Source: UBA7328 sp002471345 (lineage in GTDB: Bacteria > Bacteroidota > Bacteroidia > Chitinophagales > Saprospiraceae). From it: a DNA stretch of 21,494 nucleotides. A model generated the notes under the pieces. It had not been told where the DNA came from and did not search any database. It worked only from the letters and a program-made list of their open reading frames with translations. This document shows, one piece after another, positions 13,748 to 20,295 of this stretch. The position numbers were made by a program, and so were the translations under genes. Every line of letters starts with the position of its first letter. Positions within the stretch are counted from its first letter, which is position 1. The stretch spans positions 1 through 21,494 of the forward strand of contig CAXGOB010000078.1 in assembly GCA_964011275.1 (NCBI GenBank), given 5' to 3'.

Positions 13748-14506
13748 TCACATACGGACTGGTTCTACCAGCCTAAGATTTCTACTTTCGTTTTCCTTTG
13801 CAATTATATATTCCTTTACAAGACCTGAGCGAACGATGTCAGCAGTCTTAAAATTTACCACCTTAAATGATGGAATTTTTCTAAGTACTTTAATGAAATC
13901 AACCAGCCCGGAGAACTCAGCTCTATTTCTGGATGTCGCCAAATCATCTTGTGCGGTGTCTCCACAGAAAATAATTTTTGATGATTCACCGACCCGAGTA
14001 ATAATCGAATCAAGCTCGTGGTATGTCATAGACTGACATTCATCTACTACTATAATTGCATTGTCGAATGTAAGACCTCGTACAAATGACGAAGTCATAA
14101 ATTCAATAAGTTGTTTTGATTTTAAAACTTCCCAGGCATCTCCCCTCCCAAAGAGATTATTTACAATATCGACGTATGGTGCCGTAAACACAGCTTCCTT
14201 TTGTGCCTTTGAACCAGGCATAAAACCTTGTTCTCTAGTTTGTACTGCCGACCTGATTATAATAACCTTATCATATTCAGGTAGTTCTAGTACATCCGAT
14301 AGTGCTAAATATAAAGCACACATTGTCTTTCCCGTTCCAGCAGAACCTATAGCAGCCACATTATTATCTTCATCATATAAATCAAATAGAGTTTCTTGCG
14401 TATCAGTCATAGGTTCAATTTCTCTCATGAGCATTTGTTGCCTATTTTGATTTTGATTCGCTTTACGTTGCTGTTTTTTTGAAAGACGACGTTGCGTTGA
14501 TGCCAT
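13748..14506 (-). CDS. phoH: PhoH-like P-loop ATPase
   Basis: 252 aa. PhoH proteins are ATP-binding, RNA-handling proteins (some with a helicase/nuclease role), common in marine phages and linked to phosphate stress in bacteria. A basic Gln-rich N-terminus of about 25 residues is followed by the NTPase. Walker A is GSAGTGKT at 54-61, IIIRSAVQTREQGFMPG at 82-98, Walker B IIVVDECQ at 151-158, and CGDTAQ at 181-186. Encoded seven nt upstream of the structural gene, in a block otherwise containing late-type genes. Confidence 0.92.
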   Translation of the reverse strand: MASTQRRLSKKQQRKANQNQNRQQMLMREIEPMTDTQETLFDLYDEDNNVAAIGSAGTGKTMCALYLALSDVLELPEYDKVIIIRSAVQTREQGFMPGSKAQKEAVFTAPYVDIVNNLFGRGDAWEVLKSKQLIEFMTSSFVRGLTFDNAIIVVDECQSMTYHELDSIITRVGESSKIIFCGDTAQDDLATSRNRAEFSGLVDFIKVLRKIPSFKVVNFKTADIVRSGLVKEYIIAKENESRNLRLVEPVRM

Positions 14507-14534
14507 ATTGGACTCTCCTTAATGCATGATTGAA

Positions 14535-14786
14535 CTACCAATCATTGATTGTGTTTTTAATTGAACGCGAACCGGGATGGTGCGACTTAATATTCTTTAA
14601 AACATCACGAAAACCACTGTCGGGCTTACCAACAGTGATACGGCCGCCTGCATCCACGTTTGGCGGCTTTAAAAGGATTTGAGACATGTGGGGGTTATTT
14701 TTGAGGTATTCTTCTCGCTCTCCCATCGAGAGGAAGAGTTCTATAATTTCATCAGTTTTATCATTTTTAAAGTTATAGGTAGGCAT
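14535..14786 (-). CDS. FmdB-like small protein lacking the zinc-ribbon cysteines
   Basis: 83 aa. The start MPTYNFKNDKTDEIIELFLSM parallels the FmdB-type zinc ribbon start (MPTYEY.C..CG..FE...) but has no Cys at all, so no metal ribbon forms. Followed by PPNVDAGGRITVGKPDSGFRDVLKNIKSHHPGS, seen in T4-like phage homologues from memory. CAGGAGA precedes ATG 14786. It is downstream of the terminator and late-promoter region at 14802-14874. Confidence 0.75.
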   Translation of the reverse strand: MPTYNFKNDKTDEIIELFLSMGEREEYLKNNPHMSQILLKPPNVDAGGRITVGKPDSGFRDVLKNIKSHHPGSRSIKNTINDW

Positions 14787-14801
14787 TCATTCTCCTGAGT
14801 T

Positions 14802-14837
14802 AAAAAAAGAGGCAGCCCGGTATCACAGGCCACCTCT
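14802..14837 (-). terminator. strong intrinsic terminator
   Basis: On the minus-strand RNA, AGAGGTGGCC (14837-14828) pairs with GGCTGCCTCT (14817-14808) as a 10-pair stem with two wobble pairs and a 10-nt loop. The 3' arm is followed by seven U (14808-14802). It lies after the HAD gene and before the FmdB-like gene, so it ends the P7 unit. Confidence 0.9.
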
Positions 14838-14866
14838 AGAACATAATAAAATTAACCTGTTGAATG

Positions 14867-14874
14867 TATTTATA
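14867..14874 (-). promoter_or_regulatory. possible T4-type late promoter octamer
   Basis: TATAAATA in the minus-strand direction at 14874-14867, in the gap between the HAD gene and the terminator. T4-like phages use TATAAATA as late promoter. It would initiate near 14861 and serve the FmdB-PhoH-structural-PAAR block. Odd that the terminator lies between it and the first gene. The octamer is inside an imperfect inverted repeat (14863-14880). Confidence 0.5.
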
Positions 14875-14876
14875 CA

Positions 14877-15458
14877 TCAACCAACAATATGATCGTAAAT
14901 TTCTTTCCAATTTTGTACACGAAGTGCTTCACCGGTATAACCTGAGTTATGTTGATGAGCCATAAGGATACCTTGTAGACCAAAGCCAATTCCACAATCT
15001 ACGTTCTGGATTTTATCTTCAACCCAAAAGCAGCCGGTACCTTCGTACCGAATGAGCTCATTGTCCTTATCTTCACCTGTATCCAAATATATGTATTTTT
15101 CAAATACGGTATCACCGAACAGCTCACGGAGATTCTTGGTCCGTAAATGTTGAGCGTATTGATCATTACTAAGACTAGTAATGGCATGGAAAATATATCC
15201 ATGTTCCTCGTGAAGCTTTTTGATATATTTAATAGCATCACGCAGGGGTGGTAATTTACGGATGGTAGCACTTTCATTAAACATTCGGATCAAACGCTTG
15301 ATCTCAACTGACGGCATATTATATGCAATGTCCATATCGTAAGCGCCTTCAACTTCTTTTACATAGTTGTGTCGCTTCATCCATGCATCAAATGCATATT
15401 CCCAATCAAGTACTACACCATCACAGTCGATGAGAATCAATTTATCACTTATTGTCAT
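14877..15458 (-). CDS. HAD-superfamily hydrolase
   Basis: 193 aa, a phosphatase-like HAD protein. Motif I: LILIDCDGVV with D11 and D13. A helical cap segment (about 20-70) follows. Motif II ITSLSND (T94/S95), motif III K131, motif IV WVEDKIQN (E147, D148). The cap-bearing layout resembles phage 5'-nucleotidase-like enzymes. It is not the cap-less KdsC type, so I do not pair it with the Kdo cassette. RBS AAAGGA before ATG 15458. First gene of promoter P7, and the P7 unit ends at the terminator. Confidence 0.85.
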   Translation of the reverse strand: MTISDKLILIDCDGVVLDWEYAFDAWMKRHNYVKEVEGAYDMDIAYNMPSVEIKRLIRMFNESATIRKLPPLRDAIKYIKKLHEEHGYIFHAITSLSNDQYAQHLRTKNLRELFGDTVFEKYIYLDTGEDKDNELIRYEGTGCFWVEDKIQNVDCGIGFGLQGILMAHQHNSGYTGEALRVQNWKEIYDHIVG

Positions 15459-15487
15459 TTTATTTCCTTTATCATAATCATAGTATT

Positions 15488-15515
15488 AATATAACACCTT
15501 TCTAGGAAATGTCAA
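15488..15515 (-). promoter_or_regulatory. sigma70-type early promoter P7
   Basis: TTGACA at 15515-15510, 16-bp spacer, TATATT at 15493-15488. The upstream region is AT-rich but the bases just before the -35 read AGGGG rather than the ATGG of the others. It drives the HAD gene. Confidence 0.85.
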
Positions 15516-15555
15516 CCCCTCTAACGAAAATAATTTAAAATAATTTAAAATATTT

Positions 15556-15729
15556 TTACGTCTCGTTGAAGTCCTTAAAGTTCTGAAACTTTTCACGGTG
15601 CTTATGCTTCCGCTTTTGTGTACGTTTCTTACCACGTTGCTTTTCTTTCCAACGATCTTCATTTTTGGGTCCCCAGTCATCATCATACTGTGGTGTACCA
15701 TTACGCAGATTTTTGAATCGCTTTGCCAT
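15556..15729 (-). CDS. 57-aa very basic small protein
   Basis: 57 aa. Starts MAKRFKNLRNGTPQYDDDWG, then a very basic stretch (KEKQRGKKRTQKRKHKHREK, about 28-47) and a tail FQNFKDFNET. The charge would suit RNA or DNA binding. ATG 15729 has an AGGAAG ribosome site. The gene is in the correct strand and spacing with the upstream gene, and a longer ORF overlapping it in another frame (15486-15701) is its shadow. Third gene behind promoter P8. Confidence 0.7.
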   Translation of the reverse strand: MAKRFKNLRNGTPQYDDDWGPKNEDRWKEKQRGKKRTQKRKHKHREKFQNFKDFNET

Positions 15730-15747
15730 TTTTCTTCCTATTGGTCC

Positions 15748-16182
15748 TTATATTTTTAGTGGAGAAGTAAATAGATTAGGATATGATTCCTCAACAGTCT
15801 TTCGAGTCAACCCTTTAATTGGTTTATGAGCTATCATATTGTTTGCTAACAATTCAGCGTCACTGTTATCAATATCCTGTAGTAGTTGGATGAATAGTGT
15901 TTCGCGTTTGATTGGATGGATGGCGTCATAGCCTCCACCCTCTACAAAAATCTTAAGCCGCCTTGCCTCTCTGAAGAGCAATGGCTTTGCTTCATCCTCA
16001 AACTCATTTTTTGTCCATGGAGGAGCAGTGTCTGGTATAAGAAATTTTATATTCTCATCATATGTGAGTCGTAAAATCATTCGAATCTGCGGCGAATCAT
16101 TTTTACGTAACCAATCAACCTTATCTGCTTTTTTCTTTTCGGTTGCTGCTTTGGTTAAAATTTCAGAAATAGAAAGTCTCAT
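15748..16182 (-). CDS. DUF6433-like phage protein
   Basis: 144 aa. MRLSISEILTKAATEKKKADKVDWLRKND, then a helical RMILRLTYDENIKFLIPD and a C-terminal LTRKTVEESYPNLF. I match it from memory to the DUF6433 family of T4-like phages, function unknown. It directly follows RNase H, so both share a transcript. The start ATG 16182 has AGGA upstream inside the RNase H end. Confidence 0.65.
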   Translation of the reverse strand: MRLSISEILTKAATEKKKADKVDWLRKNDSPQIRMILRLTYDENIKFLIPDTAPPWTKNEFEDEAKPLLFREARRLKIFVEGGGYDAIHPIKRETLFIQLLQDIDNSDAELLANNMIAHKPIKGLTRKTVEESYPNLFTSPLKI

Positions 16183-16185
16183 GTT

Positions 16186-17046
16186 TTAAAAATCCTGTAT
16201 GTCGGTCATAAGATTCTTTAATTTGTTCTGTACGAAGTAATTAAATAACCCCTCTCTGCCGATAGCTTTTTCCTTGTTAAACTGTTCACGAATGATAGTC
16301 TTGTAATTATCAGGAATATCATTAAGGTCGATCATCATCTTATTACGGTGATACCGACGAAGAGTTTCCTCATCCATGTTATCAGTACCTTCCAATAAAA
16401 CATTCAATCGTTTTGATGTCATAGGGCGCTGACGCTCACCTATAGCAAGACAATTGTCCGGAGACAGCACATTAGGTACTCCATCACCAGAATCACCCTT
16501 TAAAATATGTTCCTGCAGGTATTTATTTGGATCATTATTTTTAATCCAACGCTTGCGGATAGGATCATATTGATCAATATTTGCGTAAACATGTAACTGA
16601 ATGTAATCCTTGTCACCAGAAACAATAAGATACTTTTCAGAACCAGTATTGAGTTCGGTACCGTTGTCGTGGCAAATGGTGGCAATGATATCGTCTGCCT
16701 CACATTTCTCAATCCATAGTACCTTATAGGGGAAGTTATCAGCAACCTCCTCACGAATTTTGTGCATCACATTAAAAAGTTGATTCCAATCAAGATCAGA
16801 TTCATCTCGTGATTTACGCCGATTAGCCTTATAATAAGGATACACGTCCTTGCGCCAGACATTTTTAGCATCAGCACATAAAACAATCTCACCATACTCA
16901 TCATTAAACTTTTTACGAATTCGTAGGAGAGAACTTAGAAACATGTGGCGGATAAGACTCTCGTCAACCTCCACATTGGTGTGGTTACCGATACTAGCAA
17001 ATAGGTTTGCCAGCATTACTTGGTTATAATCAATTAGTATTGCCAT
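16186..17046 (-). CDS. rnh: T4-type RNase H (5'-3' nuclease, flap-like)
   Basis: 286 aa (T4 RNase H about 305). It removes RNA primers of lagging-strand fragments. Acidic metal-binding residues: D6 (LIDYN), D59 (CADAKNVWRK), E116-D119 (CEADDI), D145 and D147 (SGDKDY), D185 and D188 (GDSGDGVPN). YYKANRR lies at 71-77. The C-terminal helical part is followed by a QDF end, which is short of a clamp motif I can name. It is the first gene behind promoter P8, so early. Confidence 0.92.
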   Translation of the reverse strand: MAILIDYNQVMLANLFASIGNHTNVEVDESLIRHMFLSSLLRIRKKFNDEYGEIVLCADAKNVWRKDVYPYYKANRRKSRDESDLDWNQLFNVMHKIREEVADNFPYKVLWIEKCEADDIIATICHDNGTELNTGSEKYLIVSGDKDYIQLHVYANIDQYDPIRKRWIKNNDPNKYLQEHILKGDSGDGVPNVLSPDNCLAIGERQRPMTSKRLNVLLEGTDNMDEETLRRYHRNKMMIDLNDIPDNYKTIIREQFNKEKAIGREGLFNYFVQNKLKNLMTDIQDF

Positions 17047-17079
17047 AATATTTTCCGTTTTATTTGATATAATACTACT

Positions 17080-17108
17080 ATATTAATCCAAATCTTCACT
17101 AATGTCAA
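17080..17108 (-). promoter_or_regulatory. sigma70-type early promoter P8
   Basis: TTGACA at 17108-17103, 17-bp spacer, TAATAT at 17085-17080. It lies inside the last codons of the NIIQFPK-type gene, whose reading frame encodes MVDI across the -35. The A-run and ATGG element are upstream. It drives RNase H. Confidence 0.85.
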
Positions 17109-17418
17109 CCATTTTTTTCAGATCATCTGGGTTGACTGACTCTTTAGCAACTTCTTGGAGTGGATGATATACACCCTGTGACTGCAAATGCAAGGACCGA
17201 ATGGATTCCAATACCAACAGCATTGAAGGAAAGTACCTTTCTATGTCAGTATGAAAATCACATCCAGCCCTATGGAGCTCACCAATTACGTGATTCCATA
17301 ACATCTCAGATATTTCATTTGCGAAGTCCTCTTTATAATCCTGTAGCATTTCTGCAAGTTCCTCAGGAGACGAGGGTCCAGGCCCAAATTTTGGGAACTG
17401 GATGATGTTATCAGACAT
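17083..17418 (-). CDS. conserved phage protein beginning MSDNIIQFPK
   Basis: 111 aa from ATG 17418 (AGGA upstream), overlapping the glycosyltransferase stop by 8 nt. Begins MSDNIIQFPKFGPGPSSPEEL, a start shared by a small T4-like phage family of unknown role. Helical middle (EFANEISEMLWNHVI-like), then C-terminal KKMVDISEDLD, whose codons contain promoter P8. The overlap of a promoter with a coding end is notable. Confidence 0.75.
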   Translation of the reverse strand: MSDNIIQFPKFGPGPSSPEELAEMLQDYKEDFANEISEMLWNHVIGELHRAGCDFHTDIERYFPSMLLVLESIRSLHLQSQGVYHPLQEVAKESVNPDDLKKMVDISEDLD

Positions 17419-18364
17419 CTGTAATATTCCTAAGTGTTTGATTCCACACAGTTGCAAACGACTCTATGCTGTTTCTTGCCAAGGCAAAGCGATCAGAATA
17501 TGTCCACTTATTAAAATAATTTTCATCATTCTGCATTGCCACAAGAAGTTGAGCAGTAATTGCATATGCATAATTTGCATGGATCTTTGGATCCTCATTA
17601 AAATCATACATAATAGTTGCGTTTGTCGCTGTCTCTGGTAAGGCACCAAGATTTGGATGGATACAAATCACCTGACTTTTAATTGCCTCGATGAGTGCGA
17701 TGCAAGACGTCTCACGCCAAATGTTTGGATATAGAAACACGTGAGCACTTTCAAGTGCTTTTAGCACAGTCTCATTATCCTGGACACCATGATATGTCAT
17801 ATTAGGATGAGAATCAATCCTGGTGTAAAGACCTTTGTAAGGCTCATCACGATCTTGCCATCCATAGATATCAAACCCTGAATACACATCGAGATGAATA
17901 TTCGGAAACTGTTGAGCAAGAGCCTCAAAGATAGGTACCAACAATTCTAGCCCACGATGTGGAGTGGTGTGATAAACAAATCTTATAGTATCAGTATTCT
18001 TTTCCTTAGGATCATATGTCTTCTCAATAGCATTATAGATCACAGTACATTCTGAGTATGGAATTCCATATCGTACTACATACTGATCACGTTGCCAAGC
18101 GGTGACAAATATAAAGTGGTCAAATTTTTTCCAACCACCATCCTTGAGGATTTCGTTTTCAGGATCCTCGGCTAGATCATGACACCATAGAATATTAGGG
18201 ACATCCTCGTACAGTTCCCGTGGTCTGGAAAGATGAATTGCTACCTTATCTAAAAGGATGGGATCCGCGCTATTAAGCAGACGGTCTCTCATCATTTCAC
18301 TTCCACCACGAGCATTCTTGGATAGTTCAGATTCTACAACTTTCCCTTTGTACAAACAACTCAT
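17411..18364 (-). CDS. GT-B glycosyltransferase (GT4-like)
   Basis: 317 aa. Motifs: NARGGSEMM at 17-25, ILWCHDLAED, FIFVTAWQRDQYV, VIYNAIEKTY, RFVYHTTPHRGLELLVPIF at about 128-146, and the EX7E pair E218/E226 in RETSCIALIEAIKSQ, followed by NLGALPETA. These are GT4-family features for nucleotide-sugar binding. The acceptor is unknown: possibilities are phage DNA, LPS or virion protein. The acceptor and donor are not shown, so a link with CMP-Kdo is only a hypothesis. Confidence 0.85.
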   Translation of the reverse strand: MSCLYKGKVVESELSKNARGGSEMMRDRLLNSADPILLDKVAIHLSRPRELYEDVPNILWCHDLAEDPENEILKDGGWKKFDHFIFVTAWQRDQYVVRYGIPYSECTVIYNAIEKTYDPKEKNTDTIRFVYHTTPHRGLELLVPIFEALAQQFPNIHLDVYSGFDIYGWQDRDEPYKGLYTRIDSHPNMTYHGVQDNETVLKALESAHVFLYPNIWRETSCIALIEAIKSQVICIHPNLGALPETATNATIMYDFNEDPKIHANYAYAITAQLLVAMQNDENYFNKWTYSDRFALARNSIESFATVWNQTLRNITDV

Positions 18365-18385
18365 ATTTTTATTACCTTTTTATGT

Positions 18386-18649
18386 TTAGATTGCTACTGA
18401 ATCAAAAGCATTTATACTATCCATCCGGAAGGATCTCCAACCTTCCTTTTCGATGTCCCAACAGACAACGACTTCCTCAGAAACAGAACGAACTTTTTTC
18501 TGAGTTAAAGGATCTGCTTTTTCGGGTGGGGGAACAATGGCCTCGTTAAGGGTACATTGCATTATGCGTGACTCACCACTTTGCTTGGTGAAGTTTACAA
18601 TACACACACCTTCGTTCAGTGCTGTTAAAATTTCGCTTCTAGTTTTCAT
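18386..18649 (-). CDS. WYL_2/DUF2693 SH3-barrel-like protein
   Basis: 87 aa. Begins MKTRSEILTALNEGVCIVNFTKQSG, then MQCTLNEAIVPP and the end VVVCWDIEKEGWRSFRMDSI. This is the layout of the DUF2693 (WYL_2, Sm-like SH3 barrel) small phage proteins. Function unknown. AGGA upstream of ATG 18649. Lies between the dNMP kinase-like gene and the glycosyltransferase. Confidence 0.8.
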   Translation of the reverse strand: MKTRSEILTALNEGVCIVNFTKQSGESRIMQCTLNEAIVPPPEKADPLTQKKVRSVSEEVVVCWDIEKEGWRSFRMDSINAFDSVAI

Positions 18650-18659
18650 AATATATTCC

Positions 18660-19274
18660 TCAGTTTAGTTTATTATGTATTTCAGTTAATGTTAAATTAA
18701 AATCTGGTAGAGTTCCATTATTGTAAATCCTATATGTCAGAATAGGAATTTCCTCGGGAAGTATATCCTCTTGAACAATAGGAGTTTCGTGAGAGATTAC
18801 AAATTTCTCAAGTGGCTTACCGTTAAAGTATCGCCGAGAATCTGAACTGTATGAACAATCATCACGAACCAATTGAACCAATACCATATTATCGTATCCA
18901 ACTTTATTTATAATCGGATACAGTTCTTCCATGAACCCGCCATCAGAGACTGCATAATTCTTGGTAATATCAATCTCTTCCGCAACTTTGTCACCAAAAA
19001 ACGATTTGCCGTATTTGGGTTTGATATGGTTTTCGGAGGTATAAATCATTGCCTCTCTACGCGAAAAGCCATCAAGATGCACACTAGGTGCTTCCTTAAT
19101 TTGGCGATTATCATAGCCTTCCATAAACCATTCCTTTGTTACATCAAATAGTTTAAAGCATTCCTTAAACAATTGATACTTAAAGCTGAGATGCTCATAA
19201 CCAAAATTATTTTTAAAGTAAGCGGTTCCTGCATCCTTACCAGAGGCAGGAGGTCCGTTAAAGATCACTATCAT
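18660..19274 (-). CDS. P-loop kinase, dNMP kinase-like
   Basis: 204 aa. N-terminal Walker A GPPASGKD at 7-14 opens a nucleotide-kinase fold. FSRREAMIYTSENHIKPKYG and SFFGDKVAEEI follow, in the style of T4-like deoxynucleoside monophosphate kinases. The C-terminal part has ETPIVQEDILPEEIPILTY. It would phosphorylate dNMPs for phage DNA synthesis. Exact substrate unknown. Its start overlaps the upstream membrane gene by 17 nt. Confidence 0.75.
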   Translation of the reverse strand: MIVIFNGPPASGKDAGTAYFKNNFGYEHLSFKYQLFKECFKLFDVTKEWFMEGYDNRQIKEAPSVHLDGFSRREAMIYTSENHIKPKYGKSFFGDKVAEEIDITKNYAVSDGGFMEELYPIINKVGYDNMVLVQLVRDDCSYSSDSRRYFNGKPLEKFVISHETPIVQEDILPEEIPILTYRIYNNGTLPDFNLTLTEIHNKLN

Positions 19275-19473
19275 TATTTTCCCAGTGTTTTAAAAGTTGA
19301 ATTTCGTTGTCGTCCTTTCGATTGACTTTAATATATCCTTGATCAATGAGGTCGTCGATTACACTTTCGACTATATCCTCAATTCGTTTTTTGTTTCCTA
19401 TGTACCAACCGATACCAGACCCTGCCACGTAAGCAAGGGCCAACCATAGGTAATTTGCGCTAAATTCTATCAT
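19258..19473 (-). CDS. small membrane-anchored protein
   Basis: 71 aa with one membrane helix at about 9-25 (LWLALAYVAGSGIGWYIG) followed by a cytoplasmic-looking part, IVESVIDDLIDQGYIKV and LLKHWENN. This 'TM-GY-IGxxKK...D.LIDxGY.KV' arrangement is common in small phage proteins. AAAGGA precedes ATG 19473. Function unknown. Confidence 0.75.
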   Translation of the reverse strand: MIEFSANYLWLALAYVAGSGIGWYIGNKKRIEDIVESVIDDLIDQGYIKVNRKDDNEIQLLKHWENNDSDL

Positions 19474-19482
19474 TTGCTTCCT

Positions 19483-19710
19483 TTAAAAGCGATCGTTAAT
19501 AATCGACCGAATCTGGTCGGAAAAAGCTTCCTTCCATTCGTTATTTGTAATGCCTGCTAAGATGAATGTACGATCGTCCTCATTTAGGTAAGGCATTGCA
19601 TCCATTACGGATACAAATCCCTTTTCCCAAGAAGCATAGTCCTCAGGTTTAACTCTAATCTCACGAGTTCTCCAAACTCCGGAAATTACACTTTTACGCT
19701 TGATTTGCAT
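19483..19710 (-). CDS. conserved phage protein (SGVWRTREI family)
   Basis: 75 aa. Begins MQIKRKSVISGVWRTREIRV, then the helical DYASWEKGFVSVMDAMPYLNEDDRTFILAGITNNEWKEAF, a pattern I recall as common in phages, function unknown. RBS AGGAGA before ATG 19710. Overlaps the resolvase end by 17 nt. It is the first gene after the internal promoter P9. Confidence 0.8.
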   Translation of the reverse strand: MQIKRKSVISGVWRTREIRVKPEDYASWEKGFVSVMDAMPYLNEDDRTFILAGITNNEWKEAFSDQIRSIINDRF

Positions 19711-20260
19711 TTTCGTTCTCCTGGTCTAAACCAAATTTAGCAATATAATATGAGTCGACAATGTCACTCACAGGATTCCATCCATTATTCATAATACCAC
19801 ACTTATCTCGAATGTCAACCATATTTTCAGAAAAAAATGAATCATACATCTTTTCTTTGTTAGCGTTTCCTTTGCCAGTTGCAAATTTTTTAATTACCGT
19901 AGGAGGAATGGTGCCGATACTCATACCAGCCTTCCATATCATATATTTTAGCAGGCCTGCGTTTTCTGCAATCTGAAAGACTCGACCGACAGCACCAAAA
20001 GCATAACCTTCAATGAATACTTTTTCTACATTGTGTTTTTTGAGAATATTAAGGGACCAGGTTGAAAGACTTTCATATCTTTCAAGATCATTAGTATATC
20101 CATCCGGATACATATTAGGTAAAAATGGCATTTCTGCCTCCAATAATTTTTCACGTTTAACCAAATAGTAAAAGTGACAATTCTTATAGTCCCAAGTGTC
20201 ACCTTCGTGTACACAAATTGCCGGGCTACTTAAACTATAATCAATTCCTGCAACAATCAT
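19694..20260 (-). CDS. RuvC-like Holliday-junction resolvase
   Basis: 188 aa. Start ATG 20260; GGAGA lies seven bases upstream, within a hairpin arm. RNase H-fold features: AGIDYSLSSPA with D7, KVFIEGYAFGAVGRVFQIAENAGLL with E84, PPTVIKKFATGKGNANKEKM at 119-138, and the DIVDSYYIAKFG end with D166 and D169. This acidic set matches RuvC-type resolvases, which cut branched DNA before packaging. The T4 counterpart (gp49) has a different fold, but its gene is known to be controlled by a late promoter and an RBS hairpin, as seems the case here. Confidence 0.85.
   Translation of the reverse strand: MIVAGIDYSLSSPAICVHEGDTWDYKNCHFYYLVKREKLLEAEMPFLPNMYPDGYTNDLERYESLSTWSLNILKKHNVEKVFIEGYAFGAVGRVFQIAENAGLLKYMIWKAGMSIGTIPPTVIKKFATGKGNANKEKMYDSFFSENMVDIRDKCGIMNNGWNPVSDIVDSYYIAKFGLDQENENANQA
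19791..19818 (-). promoter_or_regulatory. internal sigma70-type promoter candidate P9
   Basis: TTGACA at 19818-19813, 16-bp spacer and TATTAT at 19796-19791, inside the resolvase coding region. ATATGGTTGACAT resembles the other cassettes, but the long A/T tract is weaker. It would serve the genes from 19710 leftward, which have no other promoter. Confidence 0.55.
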
Positions 20261-20262
20261 AA

Positions 20263-20292
20263 AAACATCTCCATTCATTCATGGAGATATTT
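20263..20292 (-). promoter_or_regulatory. RBS-sequestering hairpin before the resolvase
   Basis: In the minus-strand RNA, AAATATCTCCAT (20292-20281) pairs with ATGGAGATGTTT (20274-20263), 12 pairs with one wobble and a 6-nt loop. The GGAG ribosome site of the resolvase (20272-20269) is in the 3' arm, so read-through RNA would be blocked from translation. Confidence 0.8.
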
Positions 20293-20295
20293 ATA
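20288..20295 (-). promoter_or_regulatory. T4-type late promoter for the resolvase
   Basis: TATAAATA at 20295-20288 on the minus strand, directly beside the stop of the lysin gene. By T4 convention the start would be about six bases downstream, near 20282, which removes most of the 5' arm of the hairpin and frees the ribosome site. Confidence 0.75.

Noticed and set aside
14877..15458. HAD hydrolase as the missing KdsC phosphatase
   Set aside because: It has a cap segment and a layout unlike the cap-less KdsC type, and lies about 9 kb away in another transcription unit.
15486..15701. 71-aa ORF on the minus strand beginning MVHHSMMMTGDP
   Set aside because: It is a shadow of the real 57-aa basic gene at 15556-15729 in another frame, which has the better ribosome site and start and fits the neighbour spacing.
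18905..18912. Minus-strand TATAAATA inside the dNMP kinase-like gene
   Set aside because: Intragenic, with no matching downstream gene start at a sensible distance.
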